Of a DNA stretch of 55,367 nucleotides, positions 48,631 to 55,367 are shown in pieces. Where the stretch lies: assembly GCF_022271405.1 (NCBI RefSeq), contig NZ_JAJNAL010000035.1, forward strand, positions 1 through 55,367, written 5' to 3'. The stretch is from Rhodopseudomonas infernalis (GTDB lineage Bacteria > Pseudomonadota > Alphaproteobacteria > Rhizobiales > Xanthobacteraceae). The position numbers were made by a program, and so were the translations under genes. The number at the start of each line of letters is the position of its first letter. The stretch's first letter is position 1. Below the pieces are notes generated by a model. It had not been told where the DNA came from and did not search any database. It was given only the letters and a program-made list of their open reading frames with translations.

Positions 48631-49835
48631 CACCGATCGACCTCTCCGAACACGATGTCGAGCGAGCCGAGGATGGCCGACACGTCCGCCAGCAGGTGGC
48701 CGCGGTTCATGTAGTCCATCGCCTGGAGATGCGCGAAGCCCGGCGCGCGGACCTTGCACTTGTACGGCTTGTTGGTGCCGTCCGAGACCAGGAACACGCC
48801 GAACTCGCCCTTCGGCGCCTCGACCGCGACGTAAACCTGACCGGCCGGCACGTGGAAGCCTTCGGTGTAGAGCTTGAAGTGATGGATCAGCGATTCCATC
48901 GAGCGCTTCATCTCGGAGCGGCGCGGCGGGAAGATCTTGTTGTCGTCGACCGCGACACGGCCCTGCCCGTCCGGCGCGCGCAGCTTGGCGATGCACTGCT
49001 TCATGATCTTGACCGACTGGCGCATCTCTTCGACGCGGATGCAGTAGCGGTCGTAGCAGTCGCCGTTCTTGCCGATCGGAACGTCGAATTCCATCTCGGC
49101 GTAGCACTCGTAGGGCTGCGCCTTGCGCAGATCCCAGGCGGCGCCCGAGCCGCGCACCATCACGCCGGAGAAGCCCCACTTCCAGGCGTCGTCGAGCGAG
49201 ATCACGCCGATGTCGACGTTGCGCTGCTTGAAGATGCGGTTGTTGGTCAGTAGCGTTTCGAGATCGTCGACGGTCTGCACGAAGTTGTCGCACCAGACGT
49301 CGATGTCGTCGGCCAGCTGCTTCGGCATGTCCTGATGCACGCCGCCGACGCGGAAATACGCCGCGTGCATCCGGCTGCCGGAGACACGCTCGTAGAACAT
49401 CATCAGCTTTTCGCGCTCTTCGAAGCCCCACAGCGGCGGGGTCAGCGCGCCGACGTCCATCGCCTGGGTGGTGACGTTGAGCATGTGCGACAGGATGCGG
49501 CCGATCTCGCAATACAGCACGCGGATCAGCTGGGCCCGGCGCGGCACCTCAATGCCGAGCAGCTTCTCGGTTGCCAGGCAGAACGCGTGTTCCTGATTCA
49601 TCGGCGCGACGTAGTCGAGCCGATCGAAATACGGGATCGCCTGCAGATAGGTCTTGGCTTCGATCAGCTTCTCGGTGCCGCGATGCAGCAGGCCGATATG
49701 CGGATCGACGCGCTCGACGACTTCGCCGTCGAGCTCCAGCACCAGGCGCAACACGCCGTGCGCCGCCGGATGCTGCGGACCGAAATTGATGGTGAAGTTG
49801 CGGAGACCTGCGGCCTCGGTCGCGGCGTCAGCCAT
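48630..49835 (-). CDS. nuoD: NADH-quinone oxidoreductase subunit D
   Basis: 49-kDa-type subunit that forms the quinone-reduction site with NuoB. 401 residues with [20 protein letters not shown] (containing the quinone-site His), [33 protein letters not shown] and the C-terminal DIVFGEVDR. Separate from nuoC, as usual in alphaproteobacteria. The 51-base gap to nuoC contains a heptamer repeat. Confidence 0.98.
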   Translation of the reverse strand: MADAATEAAGLRNFTINFGPQHPAAHGVLRLVLELDGEVVERVDPHIGLLHRGTEKLIEAKTYLQAIPYFDRLDYVAPMNQEHAFCLATEKLLGIEVPRRAQLIRVLYCEIGRILSHMLNVTTQAMDVGALTPPLWGFEEREKLMMFYERVSGSRMHAAYFRVGGVHQDMPKQLADDIDVWCDNFVQTVDDLETLLTNNRIFKQRNVDIGVISLDDAWKWGFSGVMVRGSGAAWDLRKAQPYECYAEMEFDVPIGKNGDCYDRYCIRVEEMRQSVKIMKQCIAKLRAPDGQGRVAVDDNKIFPPRRSEMKRSMESLIHHFKLYTEGFHVPAGQVYVAVEAPKGEFGVFLVSDGTNKPYKCKVRAPGFAHLQAMDYMNRGHLLADVSAILGSLDIVFGEVDR

Positions 49836-49853
49836 GGGGCAAGCTCCGCTTGC

Positions 49854-49885
49854 TGGCGAATAGCGAATGGCGAGTAGCGAATGGC
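49854..49885. repeat. Degenerate heptamer tandem repeat in nuoC-nuoD gap
   Basis: About 4.5 copies of T(A/G)GCGA(A/G) between nuoC and nuoD (TGGCGAA, TAGCGAA, TGGCGAG, TAGCGAA, TGGCG). It overlaps the region 20-50 bases upstream of the nuoD ATG and may vary in copy number between strains. Confidence 0.7.
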
Positions 49886-49886
49886 G

Positions 49887-50501
49887 TCACGGCTTCACCC
49901 CGGCCTTTTCGTCTCCCGGAAGGACCGGATAGTCGGCGCCTTCCCAGGGCGAGAGGAAATCGAACTTGCGGAATTCCTGGTTGAGCCGCACCGGCTCGTA
50001 CACCACCCGCTTCTGGTCGTCGTCGTAGCGCACCTCGACGAAGCCGCTGAGCGGAAAGTCCTTGCGCAACGGATGGCCGTCGAAACCGTAGTCGGTCAGG
50101 ATCCGGCGCATGTCCGGATGGCCGGTGATGACGATGCCGTAGAGGTCATAGACCTCGCGTTCGAACCAGTCGGCGCCCGGGAACTCGGTGATGATCGACG
50201 GCACCATCGTGGTCTCACCGACCTGCCCGACCAGCCGCACCCGTTCGTTCAGCGTCGGCGACAGGAAGTGATATACCATGTCGAACCGCAATTCGCGGCC
50301 CGGATAGTCCACGGCGGTCACGTCGATGACGCTGATGAAGCGGAACCGCGGATCGTCGCGCAGCACCCGCACGATATCCACGACCTTCTGCGGATCGATC
50401 GTGACCTCGAGCTGGCCATGCGCAACCGAGTGACCGATCGCTGCGCCTGGCAAGGCGGCCACGATCGTCTGACCAAGGGTGTCGAGCCCGTTGTCGTCCA
50501 T
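49887..50501 (-). CDS. nuoC: NADH-quinone oxidoreductase subunit C
   Basis: 30-kDa-type subunit of the Q-module, 204 residues. The signature ERE-V-Y-D-L-Y-G is visible ([19 protein letters not shown]), followed by [20 protein letters not shown]. The C-terminus is a typical Pro/Glu/Lys-rich end. It lies 12 bases after nuoB. Confidence 0.97.
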   Translation of the reverse strand: MDDNGLDTLGQTIVAALPGAAIGHSVAHGQLEVTIDPQKVVDIVRVLRDDPRFRFISVIDVTAVDYPGRELRFDMVYHFLSPTLNERVRLVGQVGETTMVPSIITEFPGADWFEREVYDLYGIVITGHPDMRRILTDYGFDGHPLRKDFPLSGFVEVRYDDDQKRVVYEPVRLNQEFRKFDFLSPWEGADYPVLPGDEKAGVKP

Positions 50502-50513
50502 GAAGCAGCCTTC

Positions 50514-51131
50514 TCAGCGTTCGATCGTACCGGTCCGGCGGATCTTCTTCTGCAACAGCAGCATGCCGTACAGGAGAGCCTCGGCGGTGGGCGGGCAGCC
50601 CGGCACGTAAATATCGACCGGAACCACGCGATCGCAGCCGCGAACGACTGCATAGGAATAGTGATAATAGCCGCCGCCATTGGCGCACGAGCCCATCGAT
50701 ATGACGTAGCGCGGCTCCGGCATCTGATCGTAGACCTTGCGCAGCGCAGGCGCCATCTTGTTGGTCAGCGTGCCGGCGACGATCATCACGTCGGACTGGC
50801 GCGGCGAAGCGCGCGGCGCGAAGCCGAATCGCTCGGCGTCGTAGCGCGGCATCGACAGCTGCATCATCTCGACCGCGCAGCAGGCGAGACCGAACGTCAT
50901 CCACATCAGCGAGCCGGTGCGCGCCCAGGTGATCAGGTCGTCGGTCGCGGCAACGAAGAAGCCCTTGTCGGACAGCTCGCGATTGACGTTCTGGAAAAAC
51001 GGATCGTCGGCACCGATCGGCTTGCCGGTGTTCGGATCGATGATGCCGCGCGGCGCCGGTGCGATCAGCGGCTGAGCGCCGACCGGGCCGGCCGAAGGCG
51101 TCTGCTGCATCGAGGCTGGCCTCAATCCCAT
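50514..51131 (-). CDS. nuoB: NADH-quinone oxidoreductase subunit B
   Basis: PSST-type subunit that carries cluster N2. It has [19 protein letters not shown] (tandem Cys), [14 protein letters not shown] and [15 protein letters not shown], giving the four cluster ligands. From the ATG at 51131 the product is 205 residues and overlaps the end of nuoA; a GAAGGG lies about 10 bases upstream. An internal ATG at 51110 is an alternative. The 45-residue N-terminal extension before the core is Pro-rich. Confidence 0.96.
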   Translation of the reverse strand: MGLRPASMQQTPSAGPVGAQPLIAPAPRGIIDPNTGKPIGADDPFFQNVNRELSDKGFFVAATDDLITWARTGSLMWMTFGLACCAVEMMQLSMPRYDAERFGFAPRASPRQSDVMIVAGTLTNKMAPALRKVYDQMPEPRYVISMGSCANGGGYYHYSYAVVRGCDRVVPVDIYVPGCPPTAEALLYGMLLLQKKIRRTGTIER

Positions 51132-51487
51132 TCGAGTGCACCCTTCTTCCACTCATACGCGAAGCCGACGGTGAGCACACCGAGAAACACCATCATCGAC
51201 CAGAAACCGGTCGCTCCGAGCTTCCCGAACGTCACGGCCCAGGGAAACAGAAACGCGACTTCGAGATCGAAGATGATGAAGAGGATCGCGACCAGATAAA
51301 ACCTCACATCGAACTTCATGCGGGCGTCGCCGAAAGCGTTGAACCCGCATTCATAAGCTGAGAGTTTTTCCGGATCAGGCTGCTGATAGGCGACGGCAAA
51401 AGGCGCCACCAGGAGCACGAAGCTCAGACCAGCTGCTACGACGATAAATACCACGATGGGCAGATAGCTCGGCAGAATGCCGCTCAT
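51122..51487 (-). CDS. nuoA: NADH-quinone oxidoreductase subunit A
   Basis: Three-helix membrane subunit, 121 residues, with [21 protein letters not shown] (the conserved loop containing the reactive Cys) and [21 protein letters not shown]. First gene of the nuo operon; it overlaps nuoB. The promoter must lie in the 51488-52032 gap, but I see no convincing -35/-10 pair. Confidence 0.97.
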   Translation of the reverse strand: MSGILPSYLPIVVFIVVAAGLSFVLLVAPFAVAYQQPDPEKLSAYECGFNAFGDARMKFDVRFYLVAILFIIFDLEVAFLFPWAVTFGKLGATGFWSMMVFLGVLTVGFAYEWKKGALEWD

Positions 51488-52032
51488 TACCGTTCCCTAT
51501 CCCGCGGTTTGCACCGCCGCAGACTCGTTTGCATTTGAATTGTTCTACCGCTTAGCGCAGTGCAACAGGGGGCGCAAGGCAAGCTGTGTTGACAACGGGG
51601 TTGCGGCCTATCCTGACAAGACATGGGTTCTCCCGGACACATGCACAAACTGCGGTTCACATCTTCACGTCTCTCTCGGCGCTGCGGTTCACCGCACCTC
51701 GGCGTACGCTCGAACTGACTGAACGACCGTCCGCCGTTCAGGCTCCAGAGCCGCCCCGGCAATCCAATGAACACCGCCCCCGCCGCTGCTGGGCAACCAC
51801 TGTCCCAGAGATGACGATCAAGCGCGAGCGCCGCGGAACCTGGATCCCCGCATTTCTGAGTTGATCAGGGAATCGCCGGGCGCTCCACGGCCTTCCGCCC
51901 CGTATACGGGCCGGAAACCATATCCGCAGACCACGAAACCATTTCCAATCCCGGCGAAACTATCCTGAAACACACGTCTCGTAAGACTCCCGCCATCGAA
52001 GCAGCAGCAAGCTCCTTCGTGGGAGGCGGCAG
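51488..52032. other. Divergent intergenic region between nuoA and a microprotein gene
   Basis: 545 bases without a credible gene; the open frames here lack Shine-Dalgarno sequences and conserved-looking protein. It should hold the minus-strand nuo promoter and the plus-strand promoter of the gene at 52033. A TTGACA occurs on the plus strand near 51588 but no good -10 sits at the right distance. A GGAAC at 51835-51839 lacks the partner CGTT expected of an EcfG promoter. Confidence 0.5.
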
Positions 52033-52227
52033 ATGAATCACTCCATTCATTCGGCGGATCGTGCGACGCACCTGAAGATCGTGGTGGTGGCCCTGGTGGC
52101 CGGCATTGCGGTCGCAGCGTTCGGAATTTCCGCGCGGGTCACCTCCGACTACAGCCAGACTGCCCATGTGGTGAAAGCCACCAAGCAGATCACCGTCACC
52201 AGCTCCGAAACCTCGACGGTGAGATAA
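52033..52227 (+). CDS. Conserved-looking 64-residue membrane microprotein
   Basis: Starts MNHSIHSADRATHLK, then one membrane helix (IVVVALVAGIAVAAFGISA, about residues 16-34) and a short Ser/Thr-rich periplasmic-type tail (SDYSQTAHVVKATKQ). A GGGAGG Shine-Dalgarno at 52021-52026 lies 6 bases before the ATG and an intrinsic terminator follows 46 bases past the stop, so it is an independent single-gene unit. Function unknown. Confidence 0.85.
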   Translation: MNHSIHSADRATHLKIVVVALVAGIAVAAFGISARVTSDYSQTAHVVKATKQITVTSSETSTVR

Positions 52228-52273
52228 GCGCGCAGATCGTTCCGCGCATCGCGCCTCACGCAGGGTTGACGGC

Positions 52274-52297
52274 GGCCGCCCAACGGGCGGCCTTTTT
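52274..52297 (+). terminator. Rho-independent terminator of the microprotein gene
   Basis: Perfect 8-bp stem GGCCGCCC / GGGCGGCC with an AAC loop followed by TTTTT. Confidence 0.85.
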
Positions 52298-52609
52298 GTT
52301 GGTTGATTGCGGGCCGAGGAGCACCGCCTGATCGCCTCGGGCCGATTCTGATCGCAACGCGACACATCGGCGTCCCCAACTTCTCCGCAACATGCTGAAC
52401 GAAATGCAAAGACGCCCTCGCGGGCAACACGGGCCGTTGGCGGCATGCGTTCGCGTCCGCGGATCATGCCGATCCTCAGCCAATCACAGCCAGCGCAAGG
52501 CCCAGGACGCAGCACACAATGCAGCGCGGTTCGGCAGCGAAGAATTCAGACGACAGCGATTTCGGTGATTTCTGCGGTTTCGCCAAACGCCTGACTTAAC
52601 AAGGCTGAA
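52298..52609. other. Intergenic stretch before tRNA-Asp
   Basis: 312 bases between the terminator and the tRNA. I see no gene, repeat or clear regulatory site. It would contain only the 3-prime flank of the minus-strand tRNA. Confidence 0.5.
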
Positions 52610-52686
<77 letters not shown>

Positions 52687-52893
52687 GTGGTTTGCGTCCC
52701 GCGCAGGCGGTCGATCTACCGGGGCGCCATCCGCAAGTCAAGCCGATTGCGCGAAGGTTGTGGGTTGATGCGCGATGTATTGCAAATGTCCTTTGCTGCC
52801 GGCGGTTTTTGAACAGCCAATGCGAAAAATGCACTGTTTTCAGGCCAAACAGCGGATGCAGGCGCCACCCGAATCGTTTAAGCCCTGCTACGT

Positions 52894-52907
52894 CTTAGTT
52901 TCCTAAG
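52894..52907 (+). promoter_or_regulatory. Small hairpin in the HU leader
   Basis: CTTAG-TTTC-CTAAG dyad, 27 bases upstream of the HU ATG and just before the Shine-Dalgarno region. It could fold in the mRNA leader. The rest of the 52687-52933 gap shows no certain promoter. Confidence 0.3.
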
Positions 52908-52933
52908 CCGCTAGAAAACCCGGAGGGCTAAAT

Positions 52934-53245
52934 ATGGCGAAGAAAGCAGTCGCGAAAGCCGCGACCCCCACGACCGTTACCCTGAAGCATCTCGCCGCCG
53001 CGCTGGCCGAAGAGCACGAGCTGTCGAAGAAGCAGACCGAAGCGATTCTCGGCGACATGGTCGCCCGCATCACCAAGCACCTGAAGAAGGGCGAGCGCAT
53101 CCGCATCGTCGGCCTCGGCATCCTCCAGGTCCGCAAGCGCGCCGCCCGCACCGGCCGTAACCCGGCCACCGGCGAAACCATCCAGATCAAGGCCAGCAAG
53201 AAGGTCGCGTTCCGCGCCGCCAAGGAACTCAAGGAAGCCGTCTAA
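52934..53245 (+). CDS. HU/IHF-family DNA-binding protein
   Basis: 103-residue histone-like protein with an Ala/Lys-rich N-terminal extension (MAKKAVAKAATPTTVT) before the HU fold. The fold shows KKQTEAILGDMVARITKHLKKG, the beta-arm region LQVRKRAARTGRNPATGETIQ with the Arg-Asn-Pro DNA-intercalating signature, and KASKKVAFRAAKELKEAV. GGAGGG lies 6 bases upstream of the ATG. A strong hairpin follows. It may be HU rather than IHF because of the RNPATGE arm and single-gene setting. Confidence 0.95.
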   Translation: MAKKAVAKAATPTTVTLKHLAAALAEEHELSKKQTEAILGDMVARITKHLKKGERIRIVGLGILQVRKRAARTGRNPATGETIQIKASKKVAFRAAKELKEAV

Positions 53246-53278
53246 GCTTCCGCCTATAGGGTTTCCCTTTACGACCCT

Positions 53279-53316
53279 CGCCATCCCGGGCGGCTCAGCG
53301 GCCGCCCGGGATGGCG
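53279..53316 (+). terminator. 16-bp hairpin after HU
   Basis: Perfect 16-bp GC-rich stem (starts CGCCATCCCGGGCGGC) with a TCAGCG loop, 33 bases past the HU stop. No T-run follows, but the stem is strong enough to end or stabilise the message. Confidence 0.6.
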
Positions 53317-53371
53317 ATCCTAAGCCCGATTGGCGGGCGCAGATGAATGATTAAGTCCGGCGGTCCCCGAC

Positions 53372-54655
53372 GTGAGCGATTCACCGACCCGCACCCCCTT
53401 CTTGAGCAACGACGCCTTCAGCCACGGCGTCATCGAACGCTTCCTGCGCTACGTCGCGATCGACACCCAGTCCGACCCCGCCTCGCCGACCTGCCCCTCG
53501 ACCGACAAGCAGAAGAATCTCGGCGCCCTGCTGGCGCAGGAGCTGCGTGACCTCGGCCTCGCCGATGCGCATCTCGATGAGCACGGCTACGTCTATGCGA
53601 CGATCCCGGCGACCACCGACAAGCCGAACGTCCCGGTGATCTGCTTGTGCTCGCATATGGACACCTCGCCCGATTGTTCAGGCGAAGGCGTCAAGCCTCA
53701 GATCGTGAAGAATTATCAGGGCGGCGACATCGTCCTGCCGGCGGATCCGAACCAGGTCATTCGCTTTGCCGAGCACCCGGCGCTGGCGCAGCAGATCGGC
53801 CACGACATCATCACCACCGACGGCACCACTTTGCTCGGCGCCGACAACAAGGCCGGACTCGCCGAGATCATGGACGCTGCGGCATTCCTGATCGCGCATC
53901 CACAGATCAAGCACGGCCCGCTCAAGATCCTGTTCACGCCCGACGAGGAGATCGGCCGCGGCGTCGACAAGGTCGACCTCAAGAAGCTCGGCGCCGACTT
54001 CGCCTACACGATGGACGGCGAGACTGCCGGCAACATCGAGGACGAGACCTTCTCGGCCGATGGCGCGGTCGTCACCATCACCGGCGTCAGCGCCCATCCG
54101 GGCTTTGCCAAGGGCAAGATCGAACACGCCATCAAGATCGCCGCGGCGATCGTCGAGCGGCTGCCGAAGGATACCTGCTCGCCCGAGACGACCGAAGGCC
54201 GCGAAGGCTTCCTGCATCCGATCGGAATCACCGGCACGCTGGAGCAGGCCACGCTGAGCCTGATCGTCCGCGACTTCGCCGAGGCTGGCCTGCAGGAGAA
54301 GGCAGCGCTGCTGCACCGGATCGTCGACGAGGTGATGCGCGGCTACCCGCACTCCACCGCGACGGTCGAGATCAAGCCGCAGTACCGCAACATGAAAGAG
54401 GTGCTCGACCGCCACCCCGAACTGGTCGAAAACGCCCGCGAAGCGATCCGCCGCGCCGGCCTCGAGCCGGTCACCACCGCGATCCGCGGCGGCACCGATG
54501 GCTCGCGGCTGTCCTTCATGGGCCTGCCCTGCCCCAACATCTTCGCCGGCGAACACGCCTTCCACTCCCGCCTCGAATGGGTCAGCCGCCAGGACATGGA
54601 GGCCGCGGTGCGAACCATCGTGCACCTGGCGATGATCTGGGAAGAGCGGGCGTAG
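53372..54655 (+). CDS. pepT: Peptidase T (tripeptide aminopeptidase, M20B)
   Basis: Cytoplasmic zinc aminopeptidase that trims tripeptides. 427 residues; metal ligands are in CSHMDTSPD, LGADNKAGLAE, TPDEEIGRG and the late EHAFHSRLEW. RGGTDGSRLSFMG is the substrate-binding stretch. The start is a GTG at 53372 (MSDSPTRTPFLSND); no ATG fits the family N-terminus and the Shine-Dalgarno is weak. Stands alone. Confidence 0.95.
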   Translation: MSDSPTRTPFLSNDAFSHGVIERFLRYVAIDTQSDPASPTCPSTDKQKNLGALLAQELRDLGLADAHLDEHGYVYATIPATTDKPNVPVICLCSHMDTSPDCSGEGVKPQIVKNYQGGDIVLPADPNQVIRFAEHPALAQQIGHDIITTDGTTLLGADNKAGLAEIMDAAAFLIAHPQIKHGPLKILFTPDEEIGRGVDKVDLKKLGADFAYTMDGETAGNIEDETFSADGAVVTITGVSAHPGFAKGKIEHAIKIAAAIVERLPKDTCSPETTEGREGFLHPIGITGTLEQATLSLIVRDFAEAGLQEKAALLHRIVDEVMRGYPHSTATVEIKPQYRNMKEVLDRHPELVENAREAIRRAGLEPVTTAIRGGTDGSRLSFMGLPCPNIFAGEHAFHSRLEWVSRQDMEAAVRTIVHLAMIWEERA

Positions 54656-54718
54656 CGGGCACTGTCTCGTCATGCGTGACGTGCTGGGTGACGACCCATC
54701 GACACCAGAAGGCGCACC

Positions 54719-55069
54719 ATGGTTGTGACCCGAATCGTCGCGAACGTTGCTACTACGCAGTTGGATGCAGCCAAGGCGTTCTATGGGGATATCCTTGGCA
54801 TGACGGTCGCGATGGATCACGGCTGGATCGTCACCTTTGTCGGCCACGGCTCCGCGACGCCCCAGATCAGCTTCGCCGCCGAGGGCGGCTCCGGCACGCC
54901 AGTGCCCGACCTGTCGATCGAGGTCGAAGATCTCGCCGACATCCATCGGCGCGTTGTCGCGGCAGGCTACGCGATCGAATATGGCCCCGCCGATGAACCG
55001 TGGGGCGTCCGACGCTTCTACGTGCGCGATCCCTTCGGCCGGCTGCTGAACATCCTCAGCCACGCCTGA
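54719..55069 (+). CDS. VOC-superfamily (glyoxalase/bleomycin-resistance-like) protein
   Basis: 116 residues of the paired beta-alpha-beta-beta-beta fold: AAKAFYGDILGMTVAMD at the start, DLSIEVEDLADIHRRV in the middle, and WGVRRFYVRDPFGRLLNILSH at the end. The usual first metal His is replaced (VANVATTQLD), so it may bind a ligand without metal. Substrate unknown. It lies 63 bases after pepT; co-transcription is possible. Confidence 0.85.
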   Translation: MVVTRIVANVATTQLDAAKAFYGDILGMTVAMDHGWIVTFVGHGSATPQISFAAEGGSGTPVPDLSIEVEDLADIHRRVVAAGYAIEYGPADEPWGVRRFYVRDPFGRLLNILSHA

Positions 55070-55083
55070 GTGGCGTCTGGTGA

Positions 55084-55110
55084 CAGAGCGAGGGTGGCAG
55101 AGCGAGGGTG
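55084..55110. repeat. 14-base tandem repeat
   Basis: CAGAGCGAGGGTG occurs twice, separated by one G, between the VOC gene and tRNA-Val. Confidence 0.7.
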
Positions 55111-55130
55111 CGGCGCTACGGGGCAGCGCG

Positions 55131-55207
55131 TGGTGGGCGGCGAGAGATTCGAACTCCCGACCCTCTCGGTGTAAACGAGATGCTCTAACCAGCTGAGCTA
55201 GCCGCCC
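55131..55207 (-). tRNA. tRNA-Val(TAC)
   Basis: 77 nt with encoded CCA. Acceptor GGGCGGC pairs with GCCGCCC; D arm AGCTCAGCTGGTTAGAGC; anticodon loop TTTACAC with anticodon TAC; T arm GAGTTCGAATCTC. Confidence 0.97.
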
Positions 55208-55324
55208 GCCCCGTCTGTTTACCCTCTCGGCGGGACGCGATGCAAGGTCACCCGCTTGATCGGCGGCCCCGGCTCGGCAACCCTCCGCCGTCCCCTTCCC
55301 CTCGCTTGATGTCGGACCTGACCT

Positions 55325-55367
55325 CCCCCCCCCCCCCCCCCCCCAACCCCCCCCCCCCGGGGGGGGG
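55325..55367. other. Homopolymer end of the sequence
   Basis: Twenty C, AA, twelve C, nine G to the last base. This is unlike any biological context around it and is most likely a sequencing or assembly artefact at a contig end. Confidence 0.8.

Noticed and set aside
51487-51864. Short open frames on both strands upstream of nuoA
   Set aside because: Composition is Arg/Pro/Ser-rich as in random high-GC frames, without Shine-Dalgarno sequences or hydrophobic pattern.
51835-51865. EcfG-type general-stress promoter for the gene at 52033
   Set aside because: GGAAC is present but the CGTT half is missing at the 16-17 base spacing, and the site is almost 200 bases from the start codon.

Overview
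The window is high-GC DNA from an alphaproteobacterium of the Bradyrhizobiaceae (Nitrobacteraceae), most like Rhodopseudomonas palustris. The evidence is the rpsB-to-lpxB gene order, LpxI in place of LpxH, a short prolyl-tRNA synthetase, direct-repeat LexA boxes of the alphaproteobacterial type, and two dispersed palindromic repeats typical of this family. The organism call is inference from gene content; no database was searched. Almost all genes are on the minus strand. The right edge is a run of C and G homopolymers that looks like a contig-end artefact.

Region 1 (72-15081, minus) is the classic cluster rpsB-tsf-pyrH-frr-uppS-cdsA-dxr-rseP-bamA-lpxD-fabZ-lpxA-lpxI-lpxB, read from right to left. 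It joins translation and UMP supply to isoprenoid and phospholipid precursors, outer-membrane protein assembly and lipid A synthesis. Many junctions overlap by 1-4 bases. Several intergenic gaps hold strong GC hairpins without U-tracts.

Region 2 (15368-26182) holds a secreted caspase-fold protein whose catalytic His and Cys are both replaced, then dnaE. Upstream of dnaE is a 32-residue membrane microprotein whose promoter carries two LexA boxes, a candidate SOS division inhibitor. Two tandem DUF3551 secreted proteins (plus strand), lolD, lolC/E and proS follow.

Region 3 (26331-31909) is a copper-handling module (CopC-CopD fusion, YcnI-like DUF1775, PCuAC chaperone, DUF2946), then a 600-base gap with a candidate small plus-strand transcript ending in a textbook terminator, then pncB and a DUF1467 gene.

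Region 4 (31912-51487) runs from nuoA leftward through nuoN and on to birA, rnj (ribonuclease J), mce and DUF1467. All 14 complex I subunits are present. Three extra genes sit inside the operon: an FkbM-type methyltransferase between nuoD and nuoE, a small membrane protein between nuoE and nuoF, and a lower-GC membrane-anchored protein between nuoF and nuoG. NuoL has an unusual histidine-rich insertion between its first two membrane helices.

Region 5 (51488-55367) holds a plus-strand membrane microprotein with its own terminator, tRNA-Asp(GTC), an HU-family protein, peptidase T, a small VOC/glyoxalase-fold protein and tRNA-Val(TAC).
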